Shown: positions 1-13,042 of the stretch, in pieces
How the letters are laid out: the number at the start of each line of letters is the position of its first letter
Position numbering within the stretch: position 1 is the first letter of the stretch
From: Podospora bellae-mahoneyi
Taxonomy: Eukaryota > Ascomycota > Sordariomycetes > Sordariales > Podosporaceae
NCBI RefSeq assembly: GCF_035222275.1
Contig: NC_085881.1
Location: 1,984,001-2,048,000 of the forward strand
Length of the DNA: 64,000 nt
Direction of reading: 5' to 3'
Translations under genes and position numbers: made by a program
Notes under the pieces: generated by a model
The model's database searches: none
What the model was told of the DNA's origin: nothing
What the model saw: the letters and a program-made list of their open reading frames with translations, nothing else

Positions 1-2177
1 TCTCTCTAACTTCAGGAGTCAAGGTCATGGCAACGCCCGAACTACCAGTAAAGTTGGTACAACGGTCCATCAATATCTCTGGAGCTCCCTTGATAGTCAA
101 GAGCCTGTCACAAAATGTCAGCGAGTGGGTACTGGGAGGTTGTGATAGGAAGACTTACATATCGCCAGGCTCAAAGACAGACGCCGTTCCAGTGGGTAAA
201 GCCAAGCTCAGCCCATCAGGATGGGTGTATCCCAGAACGCGAATCATGAACTTGTTCTTGCTGTTGAAGGCGAGGTTGAACTTCGTAGCCCAACAGCGCT
301 TGAGCTCAGACACAGGACCCAAGCCTTCTGCAAACCGCAGAATGGCTTGGTCAGTAGCGTCACCGTGAATCTTTCTTTCACTAATGGGCAGGCTCCTCGT
401 GGCAGCGTCAAACTCTCCAGCGTTGCAAAGCCCAGCAACGCTGCGCAGCTGGTCAATGGAGTTGCTCGCCATGTCACCGTCGGTAAGTCGCTCGGCGATG
501 GCAACATCGAGGATGCCATCCACAGTCATTTCCTTGCCACCAAGGGCACAGTCTGTGACCACCATTTTGTTCTGCAGATTTTGGGTAAGTACAATTGCGC
601 CGAAATGATGAGCACGCAACTTACTTCTGTCAGTGTCCCAGTCTTGTCCGAACAAATGACAGACACAGACCCAAGCGTCTCAACAGTCTTCAACGACTTG
701 CACAAGACCTTGTTCTTCCGCATCATATTCGCACTGATCGTCAGACTGGCCGTCAACGCTACTGGCAAACCTTCAGGAATGAAAGCCACAGCAACCGACA
801 CACAAGCAACGATCAGATTAGGGACGCTGATCCAGTCTGGATACGTAGTCCTCAGCCAGGCGGCCCTATCAAACAGTGTCAGTGTGCCGTCAAGTGAACA
901 AGCCATGTAGGTTCGTACCAAATAACAACAACCGCAATGATCATAACCACCATGATGGAACATATGACATAGACAAAGTTGAGAACCTCCCTCTCAAGAG
1001 GCGTCATCCCCTTCTTAGGCTCATTGGTCAACTTGGCAATCCGTCCAAACACCGTCTTGTTGCCAGTGGCGACAACAACTCCAGTGCAAGTACCAAACGA
1101 GCAATGGGTGCCCTGCAGACCAATGTTCTTGGTCTCAAGGTAGTTCTTATCCGTAGCATCAACAGTGGCAGCAAGAGGGACCGATTCACCTGCATAGCGA
1201 CAATCAGCAACACCTCACACTCCTCTCGCCAAATTGGCAGACTCACCAGTAAGGATCGACCGATCAAACTTAGCATCACTCGACACCTGCACAAACCTCA
1301 CATCCGCCGGCAACTTATTCCCCGCCTTGACCAGCAACACATCTCCAGGGACAATATCAGCAGCCATGGCCGAAACCTGAACGCCTTCCCGAATCAAAAG
1401 ACACTCCTCAGGAATCATATTCTTGATGGAAGCCATGACCCGAGACGACGACCAGTCCTGCCACATGTTGAAGGCGGCCTGAATGAAGAACACAGCAAGC
1501 AAGACGATAGCCAAGGCCAAGTTGGCCTGGGCCGGGGGTTGTCCCAGGGGCTTCCAAGCAACGAAGACGAGGATGGAACCGACGAGGAGGACAGAACCGA
1601 AGCCCTTAAAGAAGTAGCCCATGATTTGTTGGAAGTGGTGGGTCTCCGGGGGAGAGGGCGTATTTTTGCCATATTCAGTGAGGCGGCGCTTGATTTGGTC
1701 TTGAGAGAGGCCTTGGTCGAGGGAGGTGGTCCAGCGATTGACAACGTCAGCAATGGGAAGGGTGTGCCATTCGAGGTCGGCAAGGCCTGTCATCATCAGA
1801 CATATCGTCAGCCTTCCCGAACCGCAAATGTGACCAAGAGAAAACAAAGTACCTGTCGCAGTAGCCTTTGAGAGCTTGTTGGCCACTTCAGCCTTGCGGT
1901 TGTAATCATCAATGTCGATGGAGCTGGTCAAGAGTGTTAGTAGACGTTGATCACACACAAGCCTGCTGAAGACTTACACAGTCCGGTACTGAATAGGCAG
2001 CGCCGCAGAGGGATCAACACCACCACCGGTATTCGAATGAACACTCCGAATTGACATGGAGCCATGAGAGCGAGTACGCTCAAGCCCAGGACCTTGAACC
2101 GGTCGGCTCGCAGACCGACCGGCCTCAACGTCGTTATCCTGCCATCGAATGCGAGATTTGTCTTCCGGTTTACCCAT
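1..2177 (-). CDS. Type II P-type cation ATPase (Na+/K+- or H+/K+-ATPase alpha-like), 5' part, truncated by window edge
   Basis: The product is a membrane pump that moves cations using an aspartyl-phosphate intermediate. I read seven exons: 2177-1978, 1923-1853, 1786-1257, 1189-919, 865-625, 571-159 and 114 to the edge. All junctions are GT-AG and keep frame. Visible in order are a low-complexity N-terminus, a cation-ATPase N-terminal segment, a paired membrane hairpin before the actuator domain, the actuator motif LTGES, the M4 motif PEGLP, the phosphorylation motif ICSDKTGTLT and the start of the nucleotide-binding domain with KGAP. PEGLP plus the spacing to DKTG points to type II pumps. The fungal Na/K-alpha-like group fits better than ENA-type Na+ pumps, which have a different M4. 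Ion specificity cannot be fixed from this part. The C-terminal membrane half lies outside the window. Confidence 0.9.
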
Positions 2178-4655
2178 TACGAGTCAATCGGGGATAATAT
2201 GAGTAAGACTGGTGTAACTGGATAGAGTCAAGACAGTGCAGAAGGAGGAGGGAACAGGTAGGAGAAGTGAGACTGATAACACCGGACTGGACAAAGGGCG
2301 TACCAGCTTCTTATGAGAACCACTCCGAGGAGGCACTGCCCAAGTACGTACAGTACCTCCCCTTCCCGCGCCGCGGCCCTTCATTGTGCCATTGCTGGTC
2401 CTGGAGATTATTCCTCGATAGAGGCAAGCCCTCTCCCGGGATATCACAACAAGGGCACATGCTCTGCCGCGGCATCCAACGCACCAATCTCAAAATAGCC
2501 ATGACAATGAGTGCTCTTTTAAGGACTGGTCAGTATGCATCTCGTTGGAGACTGAAACAAGACAGGTGACTGCGCCAAAGGAATCCCACCAACCTCCTTA
2601 GCTACCTACACCACGGCGTCAATGATCCGGACGTGGCACTTGAGTTCTGCAGTAGACAGTGAGGGATCCATGCCAGAGAAATACGTAACACGAAACACCA
2701 CAAAACCCCTCAACCCCATTCTGAATCCCATGATGCGTGAAATGCATTGCCACGGCGATGAAAGTCGGTCGAGACCACCGCCTCTCGCATTTGGGAGGAG
2801 GAAGGTGTGACGAAGCACCTAGCACTTACCTCAAGCTTTCGCGATGCCGGAAGGAGCGATACTCCTCGTGTCGGGTGGAAAGAGCTACCACCCAACCAAC
2901 CAAGGTAATATGTACCCCAAGTCCCCTACCTAAGTACCTTGCCTCAGTATCCCCCTAACCACCACCAGAAAATCACTCATACCCATCCAGCTCAGCACCC
3001 ATCCCAGCCCTGATATCAGGAACCTCCCCTCACTGTCGAATCAAGCTTTTCCACCGGCACCCGGAAGGCGGAGAAAACAACCCGAGCTGTCCACCGCTCA
3101 ATGAATGCAAGGAGCTTGGGCCAACATCCCCTTTTAGCTTGCTTCTCTCCTGTCGTAGCTTCCAACACAGCCCCCCTTTCCCTTTTCCCACCGACACCCA
3201 CAAAGGAGACCGGTTCTCCCCATGTAGTCAAACGAATCTAGAGCCCCTCTCTCCACATGGTTGCCATCGGCTGTGAGGTGGGTGCCCTTGCCGCTCGGAA
3301 GAGGGGCTAGCTACGAGCTGGTATAGCTCCAGTCAGACGGGCAAGCACTGCCACCCTCACTAACCCTGAGAGAGAAAAAGAGACAAAGCACTTTTGGATA
3401 AAATATTACCATGTCGTGTCGTGCCACAACGGGATTTCTCCATGGGGCATCCCTAACGCTGCCATCAAGTGAGCAAGACACCATGAGAACGGGGAGGCCT
3501 CCCGGGGAAATCTATTAGGTTTGTATGGGGCTGGAATCGACATGGCCAACGAGTGAGTCAGCTCGTATATAACACAGACAGCAAGCCGCCCTCAGACAAA
3601 GGTGGTCAACCCAATCTCATCACTCCGCACTTAACTACCTACCCAATAAAAATTTGTGTGAATATTGTCGCTTCAACACCCCCCTTTCTAGGGTGTTGAC
3701 ACACTGTCTTGGCACCACCAGCAAATCCCCTCAGCAACCAACCATCCAACCAACGAACCAACCACCTTCCAATCAGAATCACGTTCCCTCATACCAAAAA
3801 AGTATTCCAACAAGTCAATTCTTCAAAGCTGCCTAGCTTACATCTATGTTGTTTGTGTGGTGGACTGTTCCCATTGCTCTTGACTGTCCCCAATCCCACC
3901 TGATGGCCCAGTAGTAGGAAATACCCTCGCGACGCCGAGAAGCGCAAAATGAGCGAGAAAAAAATAAAAACAAAAAAAAAAATATATGTCCATAGGGTTA
4001 TACCTTCCATCCCAAGACCGCATCACCCAACACAGCGCGTATGTTTTCCCTGCCACTGATCATCAATTTGCGACAAGAATGGTGGCGCCCTCGATTCCTT
4101 GATCCGACAAAGATGCAATATAACCCCCGTCCCGTACCAAGAGGTCAATGTTGTTGACCACCCCCAAACAGTAAGAAATAAAAGCAAAAAAAATCACTGT
4201 GTATAATCCCCCAACGTTCTTTGCCCATCCTCCAAACAAGCCTAACCCGCAGAAGCCGTGACTTCGTGAGTCCTGTATAGGGAGCTTTCACGGGAACAAA
4301 AAAGGCAAATGATTGGGCCGTAGGTAAAGCTACGTTCCAATAGTAAAACGGCCATAACAGCAGACCAAAACCACTGTGCTGGGTATCAATGTCGCATTTC
4401 TGATCCGAAACCTTGCCGAAAAGGCGATGATGTAAAGTACTTCTGATCTCTGCGGGACAGAGTTCAACCCTAACCAAAAGGCAGCTTTCAAGCCACCGCA
4501 ATTCTCCTTCGCTTAGACGGCGTCAACGCAATGGCCCGTACGCTGCGACTTCGGCGTAGCGTGATTGCTTCAGAAGTCCCGCGGTCGTCCCGTGGCGTGT
4601 CTCCTGCAGAAGAGCTGCGAACGCGGTGTGGCGTGCTTCCTCCAGACAAGGTCTC
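2178..4655. other. Intergenic, no gene seen
   Basis: This spacer of about 2.5 kb separates the ATPase start from the 3' end of the F-box/LRR gene. It holds only short, unrelated open frames with no recognisable domains. There are A/T-rich stretches near 3960-3980 and 4170-4190. The left part must contain the ATPase promoter and the right part the 3' UTR of the F-box/LRR gene. No RNA gene or repeat was recognised. Confidence 0.6.
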
Positions 4656-7152
4656 CTAAGCCGAATCTTGAGGGTTACCAGGTCCGTCGCGGTCCATTCT
4701 CGCTGGCGGATTAACTATCGTCGTGCCCATAACTTGGCCAGGAGAGTCAGTGGATGGCGAGGGGCTCGGTCCAGCAACTTGAGCTTGTTGAGCAGACAAT
4801 GTCACAACGTCGTGGTCTATTGATAGGCCGTGGTGAAGGGTTGAAGGATGTTGGGGTGCCATGTGACCGTTTTGTAACGGAACCGACTGGGGTAGGTAAG
4901 GCGGGTGGCCCCCTACATAGTTAAAAGGATGAACTGTTGGAGCGAGCGGCGGGGGAGGCGGTGGTTGTTGATGGGTTGGGTTAGGTGGAGCAGCATCGGC
5001 CATATCGTCATCCTCCGGGTCGTCGTCCACGACATCGACCTCCGTCTCGTCGGCATCGCCATTGTTGGCCTGAATGACCTCGCCGGTTGGAGTGTCTCGG
5101 CCAGCCCCGTTAACACCGCCGGCTGATTCTCCAAGTCCAAGGTCGGCAAATGTCTGCTCCTGGTTCAGATATTTGCGGAGGTTGACAACGCCTTGACCTG
5201 AGAACACGCAAAAGACATCGCGTTGGTGTTGGGTAAACCCTATAATAACCGTGTTAGCCACCGATGTGCATTGACAGAGCGAAAAGCTTACCTTGAGGAG
5301 GCTCACGAGAAAATACCTCCAAGTCATCTCTCAAGAAGGCAGCCACGCCTGTGAGACTGAGATGGGTGAGTCGCGGACAGCACTTAAGCAGCCGCAAGAT
5401 TCCCTACGTATCTTAGTCAGCAAAATCCAGACCTGCAACGGCGAAAAAAGCTGTTAAATAAATACCTTCAAAGTAAGATTTGTGCAGTAGCTCAGATGAA
5501 CGCGTTCCAAGCTGCTGTGGCTCATGCTGACATACTCGTTGGGGATGACATTTCCATGCGCGTCCTTTCGTAAGCGTGCTCGCCTGTTGGCATTCGCAAG
5601 AGCGATAACACTTGCATCTGTGATCTGGGCACATTTGACGAGACCAATTCTCTTCAACTTGGGCAAGGTGGCCAGCTTCATCACCGAGTCGTCCGTCAGG
5701 TGGGTGCAGCAACCAAGATCAATATAGCGAATGCGATTGCACTCGGCAACAAGCTTCTTAACGGCCTCGTCCGTGATCTGGTGGCAATGACCCAAATGGA
5801 GGAAATGCAGGTTCTTCCCCAGACCAGCAATGGCATACAGAGCTTCGTCTGTGAGCTGGCGGCACTTGGCAAAGACCAGGTTCCGGAGTCGAGGCGCGAC
5901 TTCAATAATCTTTTGCACGGCCCGATCCGTCAAGTTGTCACAAGATGTCAGATCCAGGATGCGCAGGTTCTCAAACGTCCTGTTCGGCAACGATAAGAAA
6001 GCACTGTCGTCAATCATCTCGCAGTTGGCCAGTCGAAGTTCACGGAGAGCCTGTCCCTTCTCAATAAGTGCTGTAACAGGCTCGTTGCCAATCAACTTGC
6101 ATTGGTGGAGATCAATCTCGAGAATGTTGGGACAGTGCTCGGCAAAGGCAAGGACGGCTTGGTTGGTCAGTTGTTGGCAGTCATTCAATTTGAGCTATGA
6201 GACGACCAGTTAGCATATCTAGACACAGAGTACAATATGAAAGCAAATACGTCGAGGCTTGCAAACTCACCCTCTTCAAAAACCTGCAGTTCTCGGCAAG
6301 AGTAATCATGCTCTCTGGAGAGACCTTGTGGCATCCACTGATGTTGAGACCCTGGAGTCGCTTGCAGTACTGGGCAATAGCATAAATTGAAGCCTCCGTA
6401 ATTTGGCTGTCGTTGGAAACATCAAGTGCCAACAAGTGATCATTGTTAGTGATCAATGGGATGAGGCCAGTGTCGGTAATCTTGCCGCAGTTTGTGAGGG
6501 TGAGGCGTTCGACACGGGTGCACGAGGCAAGAGGAACAACACTGCCATCACTGACGGTGTCGTGCAGACACGCAAGGTTGAGGCGCTTGATGAACTCCCT
6601 GTAGGGAAAGGCCGGAGCCTCTGAGCTGAGAGTGTTGCAAATCTGAACGTGCTTGTCCCATGTCGTGCACGATGGACGATGCCACAAAATGTCAACCGCA
6701 TTGCGAGCCCATCTCCTACATGTCAACATGACGTGGAAGACATCAGATAGACTGTTGAGCTTGGCAAAGATGGCGATCAAGATCTCGTTTGGCAGCCGGT
6801 TGATGGGCGGAAGGCAGTCCTCATCGTTGACCTGCATGTCCTGGAGATTTGGTACGCCGAGAGAGGACTGTGAATCATTTGCGCCGAGGAAGAAATCGGA
6901 TTCCTCATTGTCACCGCCGGGCGCTGGCGAGCTGCTGGATGAAGTGGAGCGGGCATCGTCTTGTGCGTCAACGGCAAGGTCGATGAGTTCAGGCTGGGCG
7001 GACTGTTGTTGTTGTCGGGTGAGCTGGTCGGGTGCTGGTGCTGCTGCTGCTGGCTCGGCGACGGTGCTGCTCGGGGCGTGGTTGGAAATGATTGCGCCTC
7101 TGTCGGCGATGATATCGAGGGACGCGCGCTGTCTCATGGCTGCTAAAGTCAT
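4656..7152 (-). CDS. grr1: Grr1-like F-box/leucine-rich-repeat protein (SCF substrate receptor)
   Basis: This is a substrate-recognition subunit of an SCF ubiquitin ligase. Grr1 proteins bind phosphorylated targets such as cyclins and nutrient-signalling regulators. Four exons join in frame: 7152-6271, 6194-5466, 5403-5292 and 5239-4656, giving 768 residues. Residues 1-110 are Ala/Gln/Ser-rich and low complexity. An F-box lies at about 116-160 (PPINRLPNEILIAIF, then CRRWARNAVDILWHRP). It is followed by a long run of cysteine-containing LRRs with recurring LxxLxLxxCxxITD units to about residue 560, which is the Grr1/FBXL hallmark. The C-terminal tail is acidic and then Pro/Gln-rich and disordered. 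Length and layout match fungal Grr1. The assignment to Grr1 rather than another FBXL rests on the F-box position, the length of the LRR array and the tail. Confidence 0.92.
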
Positions 7153-9304
7153 TGTCGACTCCCGCGGCGCAAAGGGCGGGTTCGGTGGGAAGTTAAGCAG
7201 AGGGAAGGACGGTGACTGTCACTGAGGGGAGGCGACCCGACCGTAAATGTGGAGTGCTTGTTGGTGCGCTGCCAGCCGTCAATTGTCAGCAGGGGGCCCA
7301 GGCTGTGATGAGGGGACCCGGCCCAAAATAGCCTTGGTCTGTGGGTCCAAATGATGGTCGGAATCTCAGGCGGTTGAGGGCGACAAAGATAGATACCTCC
7401 AGCTATCTGTGGGTGATGGAAAAACAAGAAGACCTAGGAGGCAGCGCAACAGGTGTTCGATATTTGAGATGGAGGGGTTGTCTGGGTCGACAGGAGGAGG
7501 TGGTGAGATAATAGAGGGGGGGCGTGGTTCTACAGGAAGGTGAGTTTGAATGACAGCGTGGGCGATGACGGTGGCAGGGAAGGATGCCGTGATAGGAGAC
7601 AATAAAGAGGGAAAGGCCTGAAGCCAGTCGCTATTGTGAAATGCCACCCAAGAGTTTTTACCTAAGAAGGTGGGCTTTCTGACAAACTTGACACTTGGGA
7701 AGCAAAGTCTGACAAAGATGTAGTGCTTCATGCCTTCTCTATTCCCATTTCCCATTGCTGTCACTTTAGGACTTCCACTCACACATTCAACAGTTGCCCT
7801 GCTGCGGACGGGCTGCTCGAGGGAGTGTGTGAACAAGGCAACCTACCTACATGGGGCGCAACCTACCTACATGGGGCGCAACCTACCGACCTTAGGGTGG
7901 GGTTATCGGCTGCCCAGAGGTCACACTTGATGGGCACTTGCGGTGGTTTCTTTATTGTTCAAAATCAAACCTCGATTTCCATCTGAAATTCCATGCTACG
8001 CCAAGTAACTTTGTGATGATTACTAGAAAGCTGATCGATGGCAGTATGGAGCATTCATCAAGCGACAGGTGGTAGTGTCAGTACTAACGTCCCACCTGCA
8101 GGCCTGATGCAGTGAATGAAGTACCAGATGCGGCACCTGAGACAACAACCTCAATTCGCCGCCTGTGTGCTTGGGTACCATAGAAAATAGCTGAGGTGGC
8201 AGGTCCTGTCCAACTCGTTCCAATGACCATGCTAGCCACGCCAATGTCGAATAGATCATGGACACGGCTGTGGCAAACCTTCCAGCGGCGTCTCGTGCGT
8301 AGAGTCACGGGGAAAGCGGCAGATTCCCAGGAGGGCGTACATCTTCGACGAGGGAGCTTCCATGGAAGGAAAGCTGGGCTGCGAATATCGGCAAAATGAT
8401 AGCAAGAGTTATACGAAGACTCCAGCTGGGCAACCTCCAACGCCACCACCGGATCTACCTCATCGGGATCTCGGGAGCTAGCCAGTAACCCAATCTCTGG
8501 GCCATGGAAGGACGCGATAGCTTTCGGGTAGTCGGGTATCTTAAGGTGGTCAGGCTGTCTGAGATGCCACCTCGAAATCGGTTTTCAGAGAGACACTACG
8601 CGCGGCCAAGTCATTTAGGCCCGCCGCATGGCATTCCCTTCAACTTGAGAAACACAGCACCGCAACATCACGGATTCCCAGCATGCACGTCTATTTGTTC
8701 ATGACGTGCGCATGGGCGCTTAAGCATTCGGCTACAGTAACCAGTCAAAGCAAACAGTCAGTATGTCAAAATCCTAAAGATAGTTGGCGCCCCTCGTCCA
8801 AATGATGTGGTTTGCTGAGAAACATGGGACGCCACGTGCAATGATATGTGTGACCTCATCCTTCAGCTGCAGGGCAACATCCCATAGGCGGGAAGCTTCC
8901 CTCGTAGCACAGGGCTGGGCAACCATGTTGGTCTCAAGTTGGTCGGTGTGTCTGGCCTCTTTGATTCGAACTTGAAGTCGTTTTATTTTGAGATTCAGAA
9001 ACGTTGAAGTCAAAGTCCACCTTTTTTGAGGATCATCACGCTAGAAATGTTCCAATGGGCATAGCGTCGTGATTCTTGAACCAAGACGCCATGGTTCGGC
9101 AGACGACCCACTTTGATGACGGACCCCAGGCACCATGATGTCAAATTGACCCCGGGGACGAACGCCAAGCTCCAAACTCCGAATTGACATCCATCTCCCA
9201 CAAGGAACATCGAACGGACGACCAGCCGACGAACGACTGCACGCAGGGGAGATCACCACAACAACAATACGGCTGCAACTGTAACAGCATCATATACACA
9301 CACA
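7153..9304. other. Intergenic, shared by two divergent genes; one short tandem repeat
   Basis: This spacer of about 2.15 kb lies between the divergent grr1 and AIM18-like genes and must hold both promoters. The one structural element I see is a 20-bp tandem repeat at 7841-7887, listed separately. The open frames here are short and show no domain or signal peptide. No RNA gene was recognised. Confidence 0.6.
7841..7887. repeat. 20-bp tandem repeat, about 2.35 copies
   Basis: The unit acctacctacatggggcgca occurs perfectly at 7841-7860 and 7861-7880 and continues for seven bases at 7881-7887. It lies about 690 bp upstream of the grr1 start codon and is not part of any recognised gene. Confidence 0.95.
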
Positions 9305-10495
9305 ATGCTCCGGCAGCCCCTCCTCCGGCAGGCAGCCCGCACCGTAGCCCGGCCCTCCTCCACCAACCCCTCCCTCAGACCTCACATCCAGCGCCGAACC
9401 CTCCTCTCCAAGCGCTCCTTCCGCCAAACCGGCACCCGCGCCGTCGAGAACCTCAACCTTCGCAACATCGCCCAGTCCTCAGCTGATTACCACCGCAACA
9501 AGCAAATCTTCCTCTCCTGCGGTATCGTCGCCGGCATCGTCTCCTTCATCTACGTCTCCTACCGCATTGTCCTCGAGATCAAGAAAAACCCAATACAAGC
9601 CGACGCCGACCCATCCAACCCCCTCTCCGACCCCAACGCCCCCAACAGGAAAATAATCGTCCACGATGAAAACAGGAATGAAATCGTGCCCACAGGCCAC
9701 ACCGTCGTCCCTAGCTTTCCGCGGACAATCTCGTTGCCTTCTTTTACCGGACCGTTAGATGCTACTGAGCCTGTTCAACCTGGGACAATCACCACCGCTG
9801 CTGCCCCAGAGACGGAGTATACCCTTGTTGGTCTGGGAACCAGAACAGTCACCTTCATCGGGATTTCCGTCTACGTGGTAGGCTTTTACATCGCAACCGC
9901 AGACATTGCAGCTTTGCAATCCGCCCTTGTCAAAAAGGTCAACCCTATTGCTACCACCCTCGTCCCTGGAGAGCGGGATCAGTTGAGGAATGAACTCCTC
10001 GACCCAGCCGAAGGCGCCAAGTTATGGGATGAGCTCTTGTCTCACAACATTCCCGCCCGTACCGCCTTCCGCGTCATCCCCGTTCGCGACACTGACTTCC
10101 ACCACTTGCGGGATGGGTTCGTCAACGCCATCAAGACTCGCGGACCAGAATTATCCGGGAAGGGGGTGGATGATGAGGCGTTTGGGGAGGCGATGAAGCA
10201 GTTTAGGGCTGTGTTCAACAGAGGCAAGGTACCAAAGGCCAAGGAGTTGATTTTGGCCAGAGATGACAAGGGCCATCTCAGTATCGCCTTTGATGGGGGC
10301 AAGAAGTCTGGTGGCAGGCAGTTGATTGGGGTTGTGCCGGATGAGAGGGTTTCGAGGGCGTTGTGGTTGAACTATCTGGCTGGTAAGCAGGTTGCTAGTG
10401 AGCCGGCGAGGAAGAGTATTGTTGAGGGTATCATGGAGTTTGTAGAAAGGCCGGTGGGGACAGTTGCTAGTATGGTCGTGCCGCTCGCTAGGTGA
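9305..10495 (+). CDS. AIM18/AIM46-like mitochondrial protein with chalcone-isomerase fold
   Basis: This intronless gene encodes 396 residues. The first 45 residues are Arg/Ser-rich without acidic residues, like a mitochondrial presequence. A membrane segment follows at about 60-82 (FLSCGIVAGIVSFIYVSYRI). The C-terminal two thirds, about 170-390, is a chalcone-isomerase-type domain: LVGLGTRTVTFIGISVYVVGFYI, then the AFRVIPVRDTDFHHLRDGF region and the end motif RALWLNYLAGK. Yeast AIM18/AIM46 homologues of this domain are mitochondrial and have no proven isomerase activity; they are linked to inheritance of mitochondrial DNA and haem-related phenotypes. ATG at 9305 is used because it opens the presequence. 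No operon-like context exists. A true flavonoid role is unlikely in a fungus. Confidence 0.87.
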   Translation: MLRQPLLRQAARTVARPSSTNPSLRPHIQRRTLLSKRSFRQTGTRAVENLNLRNIAQSSADYHRNKQIFLSCGIVAGIVSFIYVSYRIVLEIKKNPIQADADPSNPLSDPNAPNRKIIVHDENRNEIVPTGHTVVPSFPRTISLPSFTGPLDATEPVQPGTITTAAAPETEYTLVGLGTRTVTFIGISVYVVGFYIATADIAALQSALVKKVNPIATTLVPGERDQLRNELLDPAEGAKLWDELLSHNIPARTAFRVIPVRDTDFHHLRDGFVNAIKTRGPELSGKGVDDEAFGEAMKQFRAVFNRGKVPKAKELILARDDKGHLSIAFDGGKKSGGRQLIGVVPDERVSRALWLNYLAGKQVASEPARKSIVEGIMEFVERPVGTVASMVVPLAR

Positions 10496-10800
10496 AAATC
10501 TTTGGTTCAGGTGAGGAAATGGATCTTCTGCCTTTCGCTAGGTAAGACACCGGAGTGGGTTGGCAAAAGATGTTTGAACAAAATCAGGCGCGAACTATAT
10601 TGATAATAGCCAATGTTTACAGAGATTTCAAAAAATGACAACCAACATGACATCCCATTTTCCAAGCATTGTTATGTTAAGTGCAACGCAAAAAAGAAAG
10701 CGTGCTTCGCTTGCTAATATCCCATAATCTTGAATGTTGGTTGAGCCTTTGACCGTGGGTATCCCATCTCTTCCCTTCTGATTCCTCACTCTTTCTCCAT
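10496..10800. other. Convergent 3' spacer
   Basis: This spacer of about 305 bp lies between two convergent genes (AIM18-like and glutaredoxin). It holds both 3' UTRs. No gene or repeat was seen. Confidence 0.6.
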
Positions 10801-11215
10801 TTAGAGAGCACCAGCCTCCTTCAACAACTCCTCAAGCTTCTTGCCGTCCTTGCCCTTGCTGGCCACGGCCTCGAGATCGCTGTTGCCACCAATGTGCTGC
10901 TTGTTGATGAAAATGTTTGGCACCGTCCTCTGGCCGGTGATCTTGGCGAGCGCGGCCTGGATGTCATCGCCGTCGTCCTCCTGGTTGAGCTCGATGGCCT
11001 TGTACTTGGCGTCGTAGGAGTCGAGGAGGCGCTTGGTGTTGTTGCAGTAGGGGCAGTAGGACTTGCTAAAGACCACTATTTTTTTGCGCGCAATACATCC
11101 ATGGTTAACAATCTATTATCAACGGCAAGGGTTAGGGGCGCATATAGAGGGGCAACTACGTACTGACAGCATTGTCATCGATCAACTGCTGGGCTTTCTT
11201 CTGGGCGGCGTCCAT
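10801..11215 (-). CDS. Dithiol glutaredoxin (CPYC type)
   Basis: This is a small thiol-disulfide oxidoreductase that uses glutathione to reduce disulfides and protein-glutathione mixed disulfides. Two exons, 11215-11164 and 11075-10801, join across an 88-nt GT-AG intron that splits an ATG codon, giving 108 residues. The active site CPYC is at residues 25-28 and follows VFSKSY. The cis-proline loop TVPNIFI and the glutathione-binding GGNSDL motif are present. The length is that of cytosolic Grx1/Grx2. There is no clear targeting peptide from this start, so the cytosol is expected. The exon-2 frame alone has no ATG at its beginning, which is why the short first exon is needed. Confidence 0.95.
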
Positions 11216-13042
11216 GGTTGCTGGTGAGGTTGCTGAGGAGAAGAATCGGCGAAAGAAGAAGGACATGGAAAGACAAAGTGCGGGGAACTCTCGAGTTGAG
11301 AAGAGGTCTTGGAAACGGAGAGAGGGGGGGGGTTGGTGGGTTTTTTAAAAGGCTGAAATGGGATATGCAAACAAGAGAGGCAGCTGTTTTGGAATGGAGG
11401 GGACGAACGGTACAAAAAAAGCGGTTGCGACAATGGATTGTAGACTCGCAAACTACTACAGAGTAGGGACTGTAGAATCTCCACATACTACCCCGGGATA
11501 TTAGATGGCGGGATGATGGAGCGGATCGGACGGATTTGTCAACCTTCCTTGTCTTGAAACTGCTCGGACATTCTGTAGTATGGGGTTGATTATTCAGGAT
11601 ATGAACCTTATGCTATTACAGCAAATATGCTACGGATCCTAGATAAGAAGTATTTGGAATTGCTGATGGGTTTTGCGTAGAGGCTTTCTTTGGTCGACAA
11701 GTCTCGCAATTTGAGATCCGTGCTTCCGCTTGGGATTGCGACGAGGGCAGCCCCGATTTCCAATGACGCAAGTGATCTGTGCGTAAGCGATAAGATAAGC
11801 CTGTTGAGATCAACCCCACCTTGGGATCTCTCAACGTCAACGATAAAATGGGCACATGAGGACATGTGAAACATCAAGCTGAGAAGTGCCTGCTTGGTTC
11901 TGGGAATAGATTCGTTATGGAATTTCTCCGAGCAGCAGCCTGATCACAGCGGGGACGGTAACAAATATCTCAGTCCTCCCCTCGTGGTATTACTCACACA
12001 AAAGCGGATACACACCACTGAGGCTCTGCTCTGTCCGACACACACCGGGCTAGAAGCCATCATGCGTCGTTCACAGCCTACTTTGCCCACTTCACTTGTT
12101 ACGCTGACATGAGCCAAGAGCTACTAGTAAGACCGCAGCCTATGTAGCCAGTCGTGTCCACGAGTTGAGGCTATTCACGACGTCTGTTTCTCTTACCAAG
12201 TGGAACGACGCTGGTGGACTTGGCCTGCATGACCTCACTTTGTTTCTGAGGCATGGTTGTGATTGCCTAATCGATTGCGCCGTTGCGGGAGGCGCAAGCA
12301 ACCCCACGGGGGGGCAAAACCATCTGGTTGAGCCAACGCAAGTAATATCACGAATGATCGCTGCCGCTGGATATCGTGGTGGACTTTGAACCAGTCGGCA
12401 GCCCACAGCGGCTGAGCGGATCAACGATGCCGGCGATCTCCATGAGGCCGTAACTACCTTGAGTGACTAGGATAATCGTCGTCCCCGTGTTGAAGCCGGG
12501 ACACAAGCCCTCGTGATGATGTGCCCATCCCGTCATTCACCTCCACGATGGAGTCGTCGGGCACCGATGGAGATCGGTTCTGCCGGTTTTGTTGTGAGGC
12601 CATCAATGGTTCCAAGGGTTCGCCTTGTGTTTGGGTGTCGACGGCAGCTTGCAGCGGTTGCCTGCGTCGATTCGGTGAATTTCCAGCAGAAACCGCATGT
12701 TGTTGGGAGTGGGAGTTCATGACCGATGAACAACACAATGAATGAATTGTTCCCTGACAAGACAGAGTCCCTACGAGCAAATGGCAAGCCCACAGTGGCG
12801 CGGAAAGTGGGGTCCAGTGTTCTCGGAGGCGGGGTCAGACCGCCGGGTTCTCCAGAAAATTGGAACAGCGAGCAAGCGAACTCCTGCCTGGGACCCTTGC
12901 AGCCTCGAAATGACCCATCCCATCAGACCCCCGACCAAGGGTTCAAAGCATCGGACGACAGAGAGAACAACACACCTTGTCCCTTTCCATCCGTGATCAT
13001 CGTGAGAAACGTCCAATTCTGCCAAATCTGGAAGTTTAAAAA
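11216..13042. other. Intergenic with promoters of divergent genes
   Basis: This spacer of about 1.8 kb lies upstream of both the glutaredoxin (minus) and the BAG-domain gene (plus). The open frames inside show no domains. The missing first exon or exons of the BAG gene probably lie near its right end, around 12.7-13.3 kb. No RNA gene or repeat was recognised. Confidence 0.5.

Noticed and set aside
876-1871. Long plus-strand open frame of 331 codons
   Set aside because: It is antisense to exons of the P-type ATPase, whose motifs and splice sites are unambiguous.
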